From positions 1-64,000 of the forward strand of contig NZ_QLZR01000006.1 in assembly GCF_003289955.1 (NCBI RefSeq): a stretch of DNA of 64,000 nucleotides, read 5' to 3'. Positions 1 through 8,494 of this stretch are shown piece by piece; the stretch's first letter is position 1; each line of letters opens with the position of its first letter. The position numbers and the translations under genes were made by a program. Under the pieces are notes generated by a model that made no database searches, was not told where the DNA came from, and worked only from the letters and a program-made list of their open reading frames with translations. This DNA comes from Planococcus halotolerans. Its GTDB lineage: Bacteria > Bacillota > Bacilli > Bacillales_A > Planococcaceae.

Positions 1-95
1 CTGCACTGATCTCGGCCTTGCTTTTAAGTAAGGAAGAGGTAAAAACAAAACAAGATCCTATGATTATTGTAGGCGACAGGGGTACAGACGCATAA
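1..95 (+). CDS. C-terminal end of an unidentified protein (truncated by window start)
   Basis: An open frame begins at base 3 and runs to TAA at 93-95, giving about 30 residues that end in VGDRGTDA. It is followed at once by a hairpin terminator, which supports it as the real end of a plus-strand gene. The fragment is too short to identify, and no function is assigned. Confidence 0.5.
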   Translation, partial: ALISALLLSKEEVKTKQDPMIIVGDRGTDA

Positions 96-96
96 G

Positions 97-134
97 AAAA
101 GCCGGGGCGATAATATCGCTTCGGCTCTTTTCTT
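97..134 (+). terminator. Rho-independent terminator of the truncated gene
   Basis: AAAAGCCG followed by GGCGAT pairs imperfectly with ATCGC and CGGCT, then CTTTTCTTT. It starts two bases after the stop codon of the truncated gene. Confidence 0.6.
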
Positions 135-392
135 TGCTATCTGATTAGAAGTCCAATTCTACCAAGCTGTTCTGCTTTTTCCATCTGTGTAAAAGCGTGT
201 TACTTTAAGAGATAACTTGCATCAATTTCGAGCTTTATTTTACGCATAACTTTTAAGAATCCAGCAACCTTTTATACTAGGATTTCTGGGTTCTTAATAT
301 TATGTGCAAGATTTATGCCAGCTACCGATAACCTCATGATATGTTAACTGATTACTAATCAACTTCGATATTCTAGTTAATCAAGAGGTGGT
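135..392. other. AT-rich intergenic stretch with no recognised feature
   Basis: About 260 bases lie between the terminator of the truncated gene and the end of the convergent lipoprotein gene. I see no supported ORF, repeat or hairpin here. Confidence 0.5.
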
Positions 393-977
393 TTATTTAA
401 TATAACCGATTACTTTTCCTACAATAAATTCCCTGGGAATTGGGGAAATTGCGATGTTAACAGGGCTTCGCCACCAGTTATCTCCCGACAGGAGAAAGCT
501 GGATTCCGGTACTGTAAACTCTGGCATTGAAAAGTCCGTCGTCTGTTCTGCAGACGAACCACCGGCCCAACGATACGCACTTCCGTAGAAGGTCTCCAGT
601 TCTGCCTCATCAACGTATAGTTGACCTTCTTCTGCTTTTACTGTTTCACCAGGTAATGCGACCACTCGTACTACATGGCTTCCAGGATTTCCTTGGCTAT
701 ATTCTGCTGCTTGATCTGCTGGAATATTGACCTGAACCAGATCTCCGCGTGAAACTTCATTGCTACTGTAGTAATTTGTGTCAACCACAACTTTTTCCGG
801 AAACTGGCCATCCCTCTGCATCACATCGGTGAAGACTTCTACCTCTTTCATGTCTTCCCCTAGTTCATCCGTTAATAATGGCGGAATCTGGTAAGAATCT
901 TCATCCTTAATACTTTCCGGTGCACAACCGACGAGTACGGAAATCAGTATGATGAGTACGATATAAAATTTCAACAC
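393..977 (-). CDS. Signal-peptidase-I-like (S26 fold) lipoprotein lacking catalytic residues
   Basis: The 194-residue protein has an N-terminal hydrophobic segment ending in the lipobox LVGC, so it is likely a membrane-anchored lipoprotein. The body aligns by eye with type I signal peptidases: RGDLVQV, then VVRVVALPGETV (usual form VKRVIGLPGDTV), then GDN and IVGKVIGYI near the C terminus. The catalytic Ser (usual SM.PT) reads DVMQRDG and the catalytic Lys is Val, so it should not cleave peptides. I chose GTG at 977 because GGAGGTG sits 6 bases upstream; an ATG at 992 would overlap that ribosome site. Function is unknown; a binding or regulatory role is inference. It follows another small lipoprotein gene on the same strand. 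Confidence 0.7.
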   Translation of the reverse strand: MLKFYIVLIILISVLVGCAPESIKDEDSYQIPPLLTDELGEDMKEVEVFTDVMQRDGQFPEKVVVDTNYYSSNEVSRGDLVQVNIPADQAAEYSQGNPGSHVVRVVALPGETVKAEEGQLYVDEAELETFYGSAYRWAGGSSAEQTTDFSMPEFTVPESSFLLSGDNWWRSPVNIAISPIPREFIVGKVIGYIK

Positions 978-1016
978 TGAAAACACCTCCATTGGGAATC
1001 AGAAAGTATACTTTCC

Positions 1017-1412
1017 TTATGGTTTAAAGTGCCTTTTGGTAGCCGGCGCAATTCCCAGCATATAACTATCGTCACCGTCAACAGTAATATCAAATTTTAA
1101 ATCTTCACCACTATGACTTTCCTGAAATTCTATTAATGCGTTATAAAGAATTTCAGAAGTACTAACTTCTGCTTCAACCATACCGTCATGAAGCCATGCA
1201 CTAAACTTAATGATAAACTGACCATCTTCCTCTCGGGTTTCCAGAATTTCTGCATCTAAATGCGTGTGATTTGACTCCAAATCTTGAGACGGTATAGAGG
1301 CAGCAATTTCTTTTGAATCATTTGCAGTCGCTTCTGTTCCAGTCTCTTCTTGAGTTTGACTACAGCCAAAAAGTAGAACTATCAATAGAAATAAGATAAT
1401 TAACCTTTTCAT
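1017..1412 (-). CDS. Small lipoprotein of unknown function
   Basis: A 131-residue protein with a charged start (MKRL), a hydrophobic stretch and the lipobox LLFGC followed by a Ser/Thr/Glu-rich linker, so export and lipid anchoring are expected. The C-terminal part (about residues 45-131) is acidic and mixed alpha/beta in appearance; I do not recognise a family. ATG at 1412 is preferred over the in-frame GTG at 1421 because GGAG lies 8 bases before it. It lies 24 bases upstream of the longest frame of the signal-peptidase-like lipoprotein gene and is probably cotranscribed with it. Confidence 0.65.
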   Translation of the reverse strand: MKRLIILFLLIVLLFGCSQTQEETGTEATANDSKEIAASIPSQDLESNHTHLDAEILETREEDGQFIIKFSAWLHDGMVEAEVSTSEILYNALIEFQESHSGEDLKFDITVDGDDSYMLGIAPATKRHFKP

Positions 1413-1574
1413 TTCATTCACTCCATTTCCTAATACTTTATTTAAGACAAAAATTGACTCAAGCCGCTTTTTTATCTTTTATCCATGCTTTGATAACCAG
1501 ATATATCCATCACTACTTATTTCGCTGAACTTTCTTAAAATCCTTTTTCTCAGCTTACATCCCTATTGTGATAG

Positions 1575-1700
1575 CGTTCGCAAAAGTACACCTTTACGAA
1601 CGCCCCAAAATCCCCTCTAAACCCACAAAAAGTGTGTTCGTAAATGTGCCAAAACACTTTACGAACGTTCGCCGCATACTATACACCTTTACGAACGATT
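1575..1700. repeat. Intergenic cluster of GTTCGTAAA / TTTACGAAC repeats
   Basis: Copies of TTTACGAACG lie at 1593-1602, 1658-1667 and 1688-1697, and the inverse GTTCGTAAA at 1636-1644 with a variant GTTCGCAAA at 1576-1584. The 1636 and 1658 copies form a hairpin with an extra GTG/CAC pairing. This is one of several short-repeat clusters in gaps of this window, but its spacing (30 and 65 bases, mixed orientation) differs from the strictly phased 20-21 bp arrays. Confidence 0.7.
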
Positions 1701-1732
1701 TTCGACAAAGAAAAAAAAGCCCCGAAGGACTT

Positions 1733-1978
1733 TTTCTTTGTCTAGACTCCAGCACCCAACTCCTCGGGTCATAAGTCAGCTCGTGTCTAGTCTCCAGCGG
1801 CCAACTCCTCGGACTTAAGCTGCCCTTCCTGCACGGCGACATGCGCCGCTTCGGAAGTTCATCTTAAGTCTGTCGGAGCTGAACGGCCGTTTCCGCTTTT
1901 CGTGTCTGCGTGGCAAGGAACGCCACTTCGCTGATCTGTCTTATGCCTTTCGGAGCTAACCGGGTGCTTCCGCTTTTC
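1733..1978 (-). repeat. Dispersed long-hairpin repeat (two partial copies)
   Basis: Read on the minus strand, the block contains AAAAGCGGAAA followed by CGTTCAGCTCCGACAGAC and later GAGGAGTTGG and CTGGAGTCTAGACA, the same modules found at 15725-15915, 20104-20240 and 26690-26850. Internal AAGATG/CATCTT and GAGC/GCTC elements allow long imperfect hairpins. No protein is coded. It fills the gap before the DUF4870 gene and looks like a non-autonomous, REP- or MITE-like element. Confidence 0.6.
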
Positions 1979-2287
1979 TTAGTAGTACCAGCTGCCAACG
2001 ATTGGATAGCTGAAGTGCTGATCGTTCAAGGCAGTGATGATGCCGAGGACCGGAATGATTATTCCAACCAGTCCCACTACGATAAGCAACGGGATGCCGA
2101 TCAATACGAAAACGAGCAGACTCGAGATGAAAAGCAGTGCACCCATGACCACTTGGAACAGTAAAGCCTGGATGGATAGGCGTTTTACATCTTTGTCTTC
2201 AGAAATCAGAAATACGATAAACGGCACAAGGAACGGAGCAAAAAACGCACTGGCGTGGACAAGGACTTTCAATCCTTTGGTTTCCAT
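1979..2287 (-). CDS. DUF4870-type small membrane protein
   Basis: This 102-residue protein has three hydrophobic segments (about residues 8-28, 40-60 and 62-88) separated by a short charged loop, the layout of DUF4870/Tic20-like small membrane proteins. ATG at 2287 is preceded by GGAGGT at a good distance. The family has no established role. The gene stands alone downstream of the dehydrogenase gene and ends inside the edge of the dispersed repeat. Confidence 0.6.
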   Translation of the reverse strand: METKGLKVLVHASAFFAPFLVPFIVFLISEDKDVKRLSIQALLFQVVMGALLFISSLLVFVLIGIPLLIVVGLVGIIIPVLGIITALNDQHFSYPIVGSWYY

Positions 2288-2360
2288 TATTCATTACCTC
2301 CAGTAATGTTGTTTCTTATACTCCTTAATACGGATGACTGGCCGTGAGGTTTCATTATTA

Positions 2361-3341
2361 TCAGCTGATCCGCAAAATAACTTTGCCGAATTGCTTGGCT
2401 TCTTTTAAATAATCGAATGCTTGCTGTGCTTCATCGAGTTCGAAGACTTTACCGACAATCGGATGCATCTTGTATTGATCAAGGTGATTGATCATTTCGC
2501 GCAATTCGTCGCGGCTTCCCATGGTCGAACCAAATAATTGATACTGGCCATAGAAGAATTTTCGCAGATTGAAATCGACGACGTCATCTGTTGTCGCACC
2601 AAAAATGACAATTCGGCCGCCTTTTTTCAGGACATCGAGTGTGCGGTTGAAAGTCGCAGCACCGACGCTGTCGATAGCCAGATCGACGGTTTCATTTTCT
2701 AATTCCTTAACCCAGTCACTGTCGGTCGCGATGGCCAGGTCCGCACCAATTTCTTTGGCATGGGCCAGCTTGTCTTCGCTTCTTGAGGTGACAATCACGC
2801 GAGCTCCGATATTTTTCGCAAACTGGATCAGAAACGTGGCAACACCGCTCCCCGCTCCCGGTATGAATAGCGTGTCACCCTTTTTGACTTCTCCTTTTGT
2901 AAACAAAGCACGGTAACCGGTCAAAGCCGGCAGCGCAAGACCACCCGCTTCTTCCCACGTAAGATGATGAGGTTTTTTCTCAACCTGTTCTGCAGATAAT
3001 GCGATTTTTTCCGCAAATGTTCCGTGGTCGGGCATTCCAAGAATATCGAATTCCGGCGGCGGAGTATCACTATTCGTAAACCAGCGTAGCGCTGGATTGA
3101 TGATGACTTCATCGCCGACTTCAACGTTCGACACACCTTCTCCCACCGCTTCCACAACACCTGCCCCATCCGATCCGATAATCAGCGGCTCTGGTTTATT
3201 GCCGTGGCGGTTCACCAGGTTCAAATCGCGGCGGTTGATCCCCGCGGTTTTTAAAGCGACGAGCACCTCACCTTTTTTCGCTTCCGGTTCCGGCATATCT
3301 GTTATTTTCAGTTCTCCTTGTTCAATCACAAATGCTTTCAC
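2361..3341 (-). CDS. Zinc-type alcohol dehydrogenase / quinone oxidoreductase family protein (YogA-like)
   Basis: The 326-residue protein is a medium-chain dehydrogenase/reductase. The N-terminal GroES-like domain holds GSDGAGVVEAVGEGV and the C-terminal Rossmann domain holds FIPGAGSGVATFLIQFAK, the NADPH-binding motif. The Cys/His zinc ligands of true alcohol dehydrogenases are not evident, so a zinc-independent quinone or enone reductase is likelier. It starts with GTG at 3341, overlapping the TGA of the ArsA-type gene by 4 bases, with AAGGAGGA inside that gene. This shows translational coupling in a three-gene operon. Substrate unknown. Confidence 0.8.
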   Translation of the reverse strand: MKAFVIEQGELKITDMPEPEAKKGEVLVALKTAGINRRDLNLVNRHGNKPEPLIIGSDGAGVVEAVGEGVSNVEVGDEVIINPALRWFTNSDTPPPEFDILGMPDHGTFAEKIALSAEQVEKKPHHLTWEEAGGLALPALTGYRALFTKGEVKKGDTLFIPGAGSGVATFLIQFAKNIGARVIVTSRSEDKLAHAKEIGADLAIATDSDWVKELENETVDLAIDSVGAATFNRTLDVLKKGGRIVIFGATTDDVVDFNLRKFFYGQYQLFGSTMGSRDELREMINHLDQYKMHPIVGKVFELDEAQQAFDYLKEAKQFGKVILRIS

Positions 3342-4279
3342 GCTATTCCTCCTTGCTCAAAATTTTCGCTGAACATTTTCAACTGTTCCATGCTGATGAT
3401 GTCCTGTGAAAATAACGGGATAAAAATCAGCTGTTGTTTCGGGAAGGTTTCCCGGATCAGTTCCATGTATTTCTTTTCATGCTTTTTGCGTTCCATCAAA
3501 AAGTCGCCATCCGCTTCTTCCGGCAGGACTTTATTGATGATCAGCGTTTTCACGTGCAAATGGTATTGATGCAGCAATTCCAGCGCTTTTTTCGTCTCCA
3601 AAATCGGCAGGCGTTCCGGATTCAATACGAAAATAAAACCGGTTTCTTCTTCATTCAATAAAATATCGCGCGCTTTTGAAAAACGTTCCTGGCGCTCGCG
3701 CAGCACATCGTAAATCGGGTCTTCACGCGGTTCCCCGTCATTCAACAGCGCAGAATAGTTTTCGTTCGTCTTGCGTCGCTTATCGAGCAGCCCTTCAATC
3801 CAGACTCCCATCAATTCCGGCAATGTCAGAAGACGGATCGTGTGGCCGGTCGGTGCTGTATCAAAAACCAGTTTATCGAAATTCTGGCGTTCTTCCAAAA
3901 TGATATGGATCAATTTATCAAACAGTGCTGCTTCGTCGGCGCCGGGAGAAGCTTTCGCCGTATCAAGCTGACGGTTCACTTCTTCCATCATGCTCGTGTG
4001 AACGGTCCCTTTGATATTTTCTTTCACACCTTTGATGTATTTCTCCGTTTCGATTTCCGGATCAATTTCAAGTGCATAGAGATTTTTGGCGATTTCTTTC
4101 GTATTGCCCCCGATTTTCTGGTTGAATATATCCCCGACATTATGGGCGGGGTCTGTCGAAATCAGCAAAGTTTTAAAGCCGCTGTCAGCGGATTTCGAGG
4201 CAATAGCGGCGGCTGAAGTCGATTTCCCGACGCCGCCTTTGCCCCCGACAAAAATAATGCTTTTCGATAAAACGTCCAT
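3338..4279 (-). CDS. ArsA/GET3-family single-domain ATPase
   Basis: A 313-residue deviant-Walker-A ATPase. The P-loop GGKGGVGKST is near residue 11, the switch region STDPAHNVGD near 40, and the characteristic DTAPTGHTIRLL near 145. Classical ArsA has two ATPase halves and drives ArsB arsenite export; single-domain forms are related to GET3 and bind clients as dimers. No arsB or arsR lies nearby, so arsenite export is not supported. It lies between the cory-CC-star gene (23-base gap) and the dehydrogenase (4-base overlap). ATG at 4279 is chosen over 4297 because GAGGT precedes it at proper distance. Confidence 0.85.
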   Translation of the reverse strand: MDVLSKSIIFVGGKGGVGKSTSAAAIASKSADSGFKTLLISTDPAHNVGDIFNQKIGGNTKEIAKNLYALEIDPEIETEKYIKGVKENIKGTVHTSMMEEVNRQLDTAKASPGADEAALFDKLIHIILEERQNFDKLVFDTAPTGHTIRLLTLPELMGVWIEGLLDKRRKTNENYSALLNDGEPREDPIYDVLRERQERFSKARDILLNEEETGFIFVLNPERLPILETKKALELLHQYHLHVKTLIINKVLPEEADGDFLMERKKHEKKYMELIRETFPKQQLIFIPLFSQDIISMEQLKMFSENFEQGGIA

Positions 4280-4302
4280 TCCTTTACCTCTTTTCATTGA
4301 AA

Positions 4303-4566
4303 TTAGCAGCAGCGGATTCCGGAAAGCGGTGATTTTTCCATGCCCATGCGCAAATGCCAGTCATGAAATTCTTCTATCATATAAGGATACAGTTCAAGCG
4401 TGTAATAATAGGCGGGATTCGGAATCCCCAGCATTTCCGAGTAAAGCATCAGCAGAAATAAATCGTCTTCCGCCCGCAGTTCCCGAGCAATTTCCGTTTT
4501 ATGCGGATGTTCCAAAACTGCTTCGTACCATTTGATCAGCCTTTTTAAGTTATCGGTAATCGGCAT
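4303..4566 (-). CDS. cory-CC-star family small protein
   Basis: This 87-residue acidic, helical protein ends in a C-terminal Cys-Cys directly before the stop (GIRCC). It matches what I know of the small cory-CC-star family, named for its terminal CC and known for standing next to ArsA-type ATPases. Here it is the first gene of an operon with such an ATPase. A strong GAGGTGATGAGAA precedes ATG at 4566. The terminal cysteines could bind metal or a thiol cofactor handled by the ATPase; this is inference. The family name is from memory and not checked. Confidence 0.75.
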   Translation of the reverse strand: MPITDNLKRLIKWYEAVLEHPHKTEIARELRAEDDLFLLMLYSEMLGIPNPAYYYTLELYPYMIEEFHDWHLRMGMEKSPLSGIRCC

Positions 4567-4621
4567 TTCTCATCACCTCTTTTTCAGTAAGAAATGTGTA
4601 TGTAACTGGACAATAAAAATG

Positions 4622-4653
4622 GAAGGGATCACATATAGTATGATCCCTTCTCC
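4622..4653 (-). terminator. Terminator of cstA
   Basis: GAAGGGATCA pairs with TGATCCCTTC around a 9-base loop; on the minus strand it is followed by ATTTTTATT. It lies just past the cstA stop codon. Confidence 0.75.
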
Positions 4654-4657
4654 ATGA

Positions 4658-6403
4658 TTATTCTATTTTTTCGTTCCCCAGCAATTTTGAATTATCTTTG
4701 CTTGCGAGAACCTGTATAGCTGTGATGATGATCCATAAGGCGAAGACAAAGATAATGGCTCCGAACACGAACAGCAGCATATTAGGCGCTGCAGCGTACC
4801 ATGCCCATTGCAGGAACACCTGCTGGAACATTGCCCAAAGGGTCATAAACATCAGGAAAATCATTGGAACAATGGTGATTACGTAGCTTCGGCCAAGCTG
4901 TCTCAGCCAAATGGAGATGAGCAGCAAACTGATACCAGCCAATAGCTGATTCGAGGTACCGAATAACGGCCACAGCAGATATCCGCCGGATCCGAAACCG
5001 TTCGGTCCTTCCGGAATCAGCACAAGTGCCGCACTCGCTACAACTGCGATTGTTGTTGCCACATGTTTTTTCTCCAAAGACGGGATTTTGTACTCAACCC
5101 CAAGTTCCGAAATGATATAACGCATCAAGCGGACAGATGTATCAAGAGTTGTTGCCGCAAAGGATACAACGATGACAGATACGATCGTTGAAGCGACGGC
5201 TGCTGGGATCATCAGGCCTGTAGCCAGTTGTGTCGCTCCTAGGATAAATGAACCGAGACCCGATCCGCTTGAAGCAGCGAAACTGCTGTAAGTGGCCAAG
5301 AATGCATCACGGTCAGGGAATAATGTGATAACTGCAATGATTGAAATCAATGCCAGTATCCCTTCTCCGACTGCTCCCAGGTAACCGACGAAGCGGGCAT
5401 CTGTTTCTTTATCCAGCTGTTTCGAAGAAGTACCGGAAGAAACGAGTCCGTGGAAACCGGAAATCGCACCACAGGCAATTGTGATGAACAGCAACGGGAA
5501 CCAGGAAATATCCGCACCCGGATTCGTCATTGGTGCTGTAATTTCAGGATTCGTGAACAATAAGCCAAGATACAGAATTCCCAGACCAACGATCAATTGA
5601 TGGGAGTTGATGAAATCGCGCGGCTGGAGCAATTTCCATACCGGCAACGTCGATGCAATGTAAACATAAATCATGAGAACGATAATCCAGATAAAGAACG
5701 CTGTGGAAATCGCGCCAAGACCGAATAACCCCGCTCCTTCTTCTCCGCCCATGTAACGGACAAGGTCAATTTGAAGGAATTCGTATTGACTTGAGAAAAT
5801 GGCGGTACCATACATAATTGCGAGTGCGATTAAAGAAGGCACAAGCATTTTTGTGTTTCTCTTATAAACCGCATAACCGATCCAGATGGCAAGCGGAATT
5901 TGGATGAATACCGGAATGACACTTGCCGGGAAAGAAATGAACAAGTTTGCGATAACCCAGGCAAAGACGGCGTTAACCATCAGCACAAGAATTAAAATGA
6001 TGAAAAGAAATAATACTTTGCCGCGCTGTCCGATTAAGCGATGAGCCAGCGTTCCGACAGACTGTCCTTTATTTCTTACGGAAAGGACAAGTGTACCGAA
6101 GTCATGTACCCCTGCAGCAAATACCGTTCCAAGGACAACCCATAACACAGCGGGCAGCCAGCCCCAGTATACGGCAATCGCAGGTCCGAGAATCGGGGCA
6201 GCCCCGGCTACGGATGTAAAATGATGTCCCCATAAGACAAATTTATTAGTTGGGACAAAGTCGACGCCATCTTTGTATTTGTGGGCCGGCGTCACGTAAT
6301 TTGGATCCAGACGGAAAATCTTCTCTGCTACAAATTTAGAATAAAAGCGGTAACCTAAAGCAAAGATAAAAAGTCCAATGGCCGCGAGTGCAATAGCATT
6401 CAA
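4658..6403 (-). CDS. cstA: Carbon starvation protein CstA (peptide/pyruvate transporter family)
   Basis: The 581-residue protein has about 16 hydrophobic segments and the CstA signatures VPTNKFVLWGHHF and SVAGAAPILGPAIA near the N terminus, plus HDFGTL. CstA proteins import peptides or pyruvate in carbon-starved cells; which substrate applies here is not visible. I prefer TTG at 6403 (giving MNAIALAAIG) because GAGGGAG lies 8 bases upstream and known homologues start MNA; a GTG at 6448 with AAAGGG is an alternative that adds 15 charged residues. It is a single-gene unit ending in a clear terminator. Confidence 0.92.
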   Translation of the reverse strand: MNAIALAAIGLFIFALGYRFYSKFVAEKIFRLDPNYVTPAHKYKDGVDFVPTNKFVLWGHHFTSVAGAAPILGPAIAVYWGWLPAVLWVVLGTVFAAGVHDFGTLVLSVRNKGQSVGTLAHRLIGQRGKVLFLFIILILVLMVNAVFAWVIANLFISFPASVIPVFIQIPLAIWIGYAVYKRNTKMLVPSLIALAIMYGTAIFSSQYEFLQIDLVRYMGGEEGAGLFGLGAISTAFFIWIIVLMIYVYIASTLPVWKLLQPRDFINSHQLIVGLGILYLGLLFTNPEITAPMTNPGADISWFPLLFITIACGAISGFHGLVSSGTSSKQLDKETDARFVGYLGAVGEGILALISIIAVITLFPDRDAFLATYSSFAASSGSGLGSFILGATQLATGLMIPAAVASTIVSVIVVSFAATTLDTSVRLMRYIISELGVEYKIPSLEKKHVATTIAVVASAALVLIPEGPNGFGSGGYLLWPLFGTSNQLLAGISLLLISIWLRQLGRSYVITIVPMIFLMFMTLWAMFQQVFLQWAWYAAAPNMLLFVFGAIIFVFALWIIITAIQVLASKDNSKLLGNEKIE

Positions 6404-6512
6404 ATCTCTCAACTCCCTCTTCTTTATATATTGGACAAACGCTTTCACGCTTGCCCTTTAATCATAGGTCAATGAAACAATTTTGTAAATGTTCCGTCTA
6501 TTTAAATTTCAG

Positions 6513-7433
6513 TTAATTATTAACACCTTTTTCATAAAGCTTCAGTTTTGTGTAAACCGTTTCAAGAACCGGGACTGCAACTTCCAGGTCTTTCGCTCTT
6601 TCCAACAGATATCCCTGCAAATGATCTGCTTCAATCGGCTGGGATTTCTCCGCATCACGCTGCATCGAAGACTTCATCCCTTCGCCCAGGCTGTTGATTT
6701 TCTCCAACAGCTTATTGGAAATCCCATGCTCGATAGGAGCTCCGAATTTCTTCATCACTTCTTCCAGTTCGTTCAGCAGCGCCGTAATGGTCCGTTGGCC
6801 GGATTCGAGTTCGCGGATGGGACCAATCGGTTCTTCAAATAAAGTCGTGATGCCCGACATCGTCGTGATGAACAAGTATTTATGCCACATCTCCTGGTTG
6901 ATGTTATCGCTCAGGATAAATTCAGCTTTTGTGCTTTCGAAAGATTGTTTCAAGCGTTCGATCCTGTCGCTTTGCTCACCGCTCCGTTCTCCGTAAACCA
7001 GTTGATTCAACGGACTGGTCTGGACAATCGTCCCATTTTCACCAAGAGTCGCTTCCACAAAGCACAGACCGCCAATGACCGACTGTTCACCGAAAGCTTC
7101 GACCAATTGATCGATGTGGGATATGCCGTTCAGCAGCGGCAGCACCATCGTCTCATCTCCGACAAACGAGCGCACATCTTCAATAGCTCCTGCCAGCTGG
7201 TAGGACTTCGTTGACAGCAGCACCACGTCATAGGCTTCAGGTTCGCTGTTTTTGGTAATCAATTTTGGGTTGAGGATGCAGTCGCCATTCGCGCTTTCTA
7301 TCTTCAACCCGGTTGTTTCGAGCTCTTCCTTTCGTCTGTCACGCACCAAAAATGTAACGTCTTCCCCTTTTTCAAGAAGGCGGCCACCGAAATAGCCGCC
7401 AATCGCACCGGCACCGACAATGAGTATTTTCAT
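6513..7433 (-). CDS. panE: 2-dehydropantoate 2-reductase (ketopantoate reductase)
   Basis: This 306-residue NADPH enzyme reduces ketopantoate to pantoate in pantothenate and CoA synthesis. The N-terminal Rossmann motif GAGAIGGYFGGRL and the catalytic-Lys region around MWHKYLFIT (about residue 180) are visible, followed by the helical C-terminal domain with IEADHLQGY. The ATG at 7433 has AAGGAGGTAATAATA before it. Several bacilli carry paralogues of this family with other 2-oxo acid substrates, so the exact substrate is uncertain. A palindrome (7459-7504) separates it from the quinone oxidoreductase gene upstream. Confidence 0.85.
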   Translation of the reverse strand: MKILIVGAGAIGGYFGGRLLEKGEDVTFLVRDRRKEELETTGLKIESANGDCILNPKLITKNSEPEAYDVVLLSTKSYQLAGAIEDVRSFVGDETMVLPLLNGISHIDQLVEAFGEQSVIGGLCFVEATLGENGTIVQTSPLNQLVYGERSGEQSDRIERLKQSFESTKAEFILSDNINQEMWHKYLFITTMSGITTLFEEPIGPIRELESGQRTITALLNELEEVMKKFGAPIEHGISNKLLEKINSLGEGMKSSMQRDAEKSQPIEADHLQGYLLERAKDLEVAVPVLETVYTKLKLYEKGVNN

Positions 7434-7458
7434 TATTATTACCTCCTTTAAAATTATG

Positions 7459-7504
7459 CACACAAACTCTCACCTATAGTAAGAGATGAGAGTTTTATTG
7501 TGTG
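7459..7504 (-). terminator. Palindrome between quinone oxidoreductase and panE genes
   Basis: ACACAAACTCTCA pairs with TGAGAGTTTTATTGTGT over more than 12 positions. It lacks a long T-run on the minus strand, so it may be a weak terminator or processing hairpin at the end of the fatty-acid operon. Confidence 0.5.
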
Positions 7505-7506
7505 TT

Positions 7507-8481
7507 TTATGGCTTGAGGACCAGTTTTCCAATTGTCTTACGGCTCTGCAGCAGGCGATGAACGTCAGCCGCATCAGCGAGCGGATAGCTTCCGCCGATG
7601 GTGAGCTTCAGCTGGCCACTTGACATATAACTAAGCAACTCTTGTAAACTCTTTTGGAATAGTTCCGGTTTACGCATGATCTGCGGCAGGAAAAAGCCGA
7701 TGACCGATTGGTTTTTTCTCATCAATTGGCCTGGATGAAATTGCGCCTGTTCTCCGCTGGCAGCGCCAAAAATGACGAGGCGGCCGAATGGCGCCAGGCA
7801 TTTCAAAGTTTTATTGAAAACTTCACCGCCGACCATTTCAAGTGCCAGATCGACCCCTTTGTTATCAGTGATGCTTTTCACTTCTTCGACCCAATTCTCT
7901 TTTGTGTAATCGACGAGATGTGTCGCGCCTAACGCTTTTGCGTGTTCCAGCTTTTCCGCTGAACTGGCGGTGGCGATGATTTTTCCTGCACCGAATAATT
8001 TCGCGAGTTGAACGGCAATCGCCCCGACGCCGCCTGCTGCCGCGTGAATCAACACTGTTTCGCCTTTTTCAAGCCGGCCCATCGTTGTCAAGACATGATA
8101 GGCACTCAGCCCCTGCAGCGGCAATGCCACCGCCTGTTCAAAATCCACTTCGTCCGGAATCGGGATGAGTGTATTCGCATCGATTACCACATAATCAGCG
8201 TATGCGCCGGATTCGATCAACGCCGACACACGCATACCTACTTCGAACCTTTTGACCTTGCTGCCGGTTGCCGTAATTACACCTGCTGCTTCTGAGCCGG
8301 GAATGTATGGCAACGGAGTCGGCACCACATATTGCCCTTCACGGCGTGCTGTATCCGCATAATTGACGCCAATGGCTTTTACTTCAACCAGCACTTCGTT
8401 GTCACCGGGCTCCGGACGTTCTTCTTCTATATATTGGAGAACCTCTGGTCCGCCGTATTGTTCAAATTTGATCACTTTCAT
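7507..8481 (-). CDS. NADPH:quinone oxidoreductase, zeta-crystallin type
   Basis: A 324-residue member of the medium-chain dehydrogenase superfamily. The N-terminal part reads MKVIKFEQYGGPEVL, typical of Qor, with IPGSEAAGVI and the nucleotide motif IHAAAGGVGAIAVQLAK near residue 150. No zinc site is visible. Such enzymes reduce quinones or enoyl compounds with NADPH. It lies 13 bases after the acyl-CoA dehydrogenase gene, so it is the last gene of that operon. Start supported by GAGGGGGAT before ATG. Confidence 0.85.
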   Translation of the reverse strand: MKVIKFEQYGGPEVLQYIEEERPEPGDNEVLVEVKAIGVNYADTARREGQYVVPTPLPYIPGSEAAGVITATGSKVKRFEVGMRVSALIESGAYADYVVIDANTLIPIPDEVDFEQAVALPLQGLSAYHVLTTMGRLEKGETVLIHAAAGGVGAIAVQLAKLFGAGKIIATASSAEKLEHAKALGATHLVDYTKENWVEEVKSITDNKGVDLALEMVGGEVFNKTLKCLAPFGRLVIFGAASGEQAQFHPGQLMRKNQSVIGFFLPQIMRKPELFQKSLQELLSYMSSGQLKLTIGGSYPLADAADVHRLLQSRKTIGKLVLKP

Positions 8482-8494
8482 CTTTTTATCCCCC

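Noticed and set aside
1568..2306. Several 60-100-codon ORFs on both strands in the first repeat region
   Set aside because: They lie within inverted and dispersed repeats, lack ribosome sites and have no recognisable protein motifs. Only the DUF4870 gene is supported.
3338..4279. Arsenic resistance operon
   Set aside because: An ArsA-type ATPase is present but no arsB, arsR, arsC or arsD gene is in the neighbourhood; the partner genes point elsewhere.
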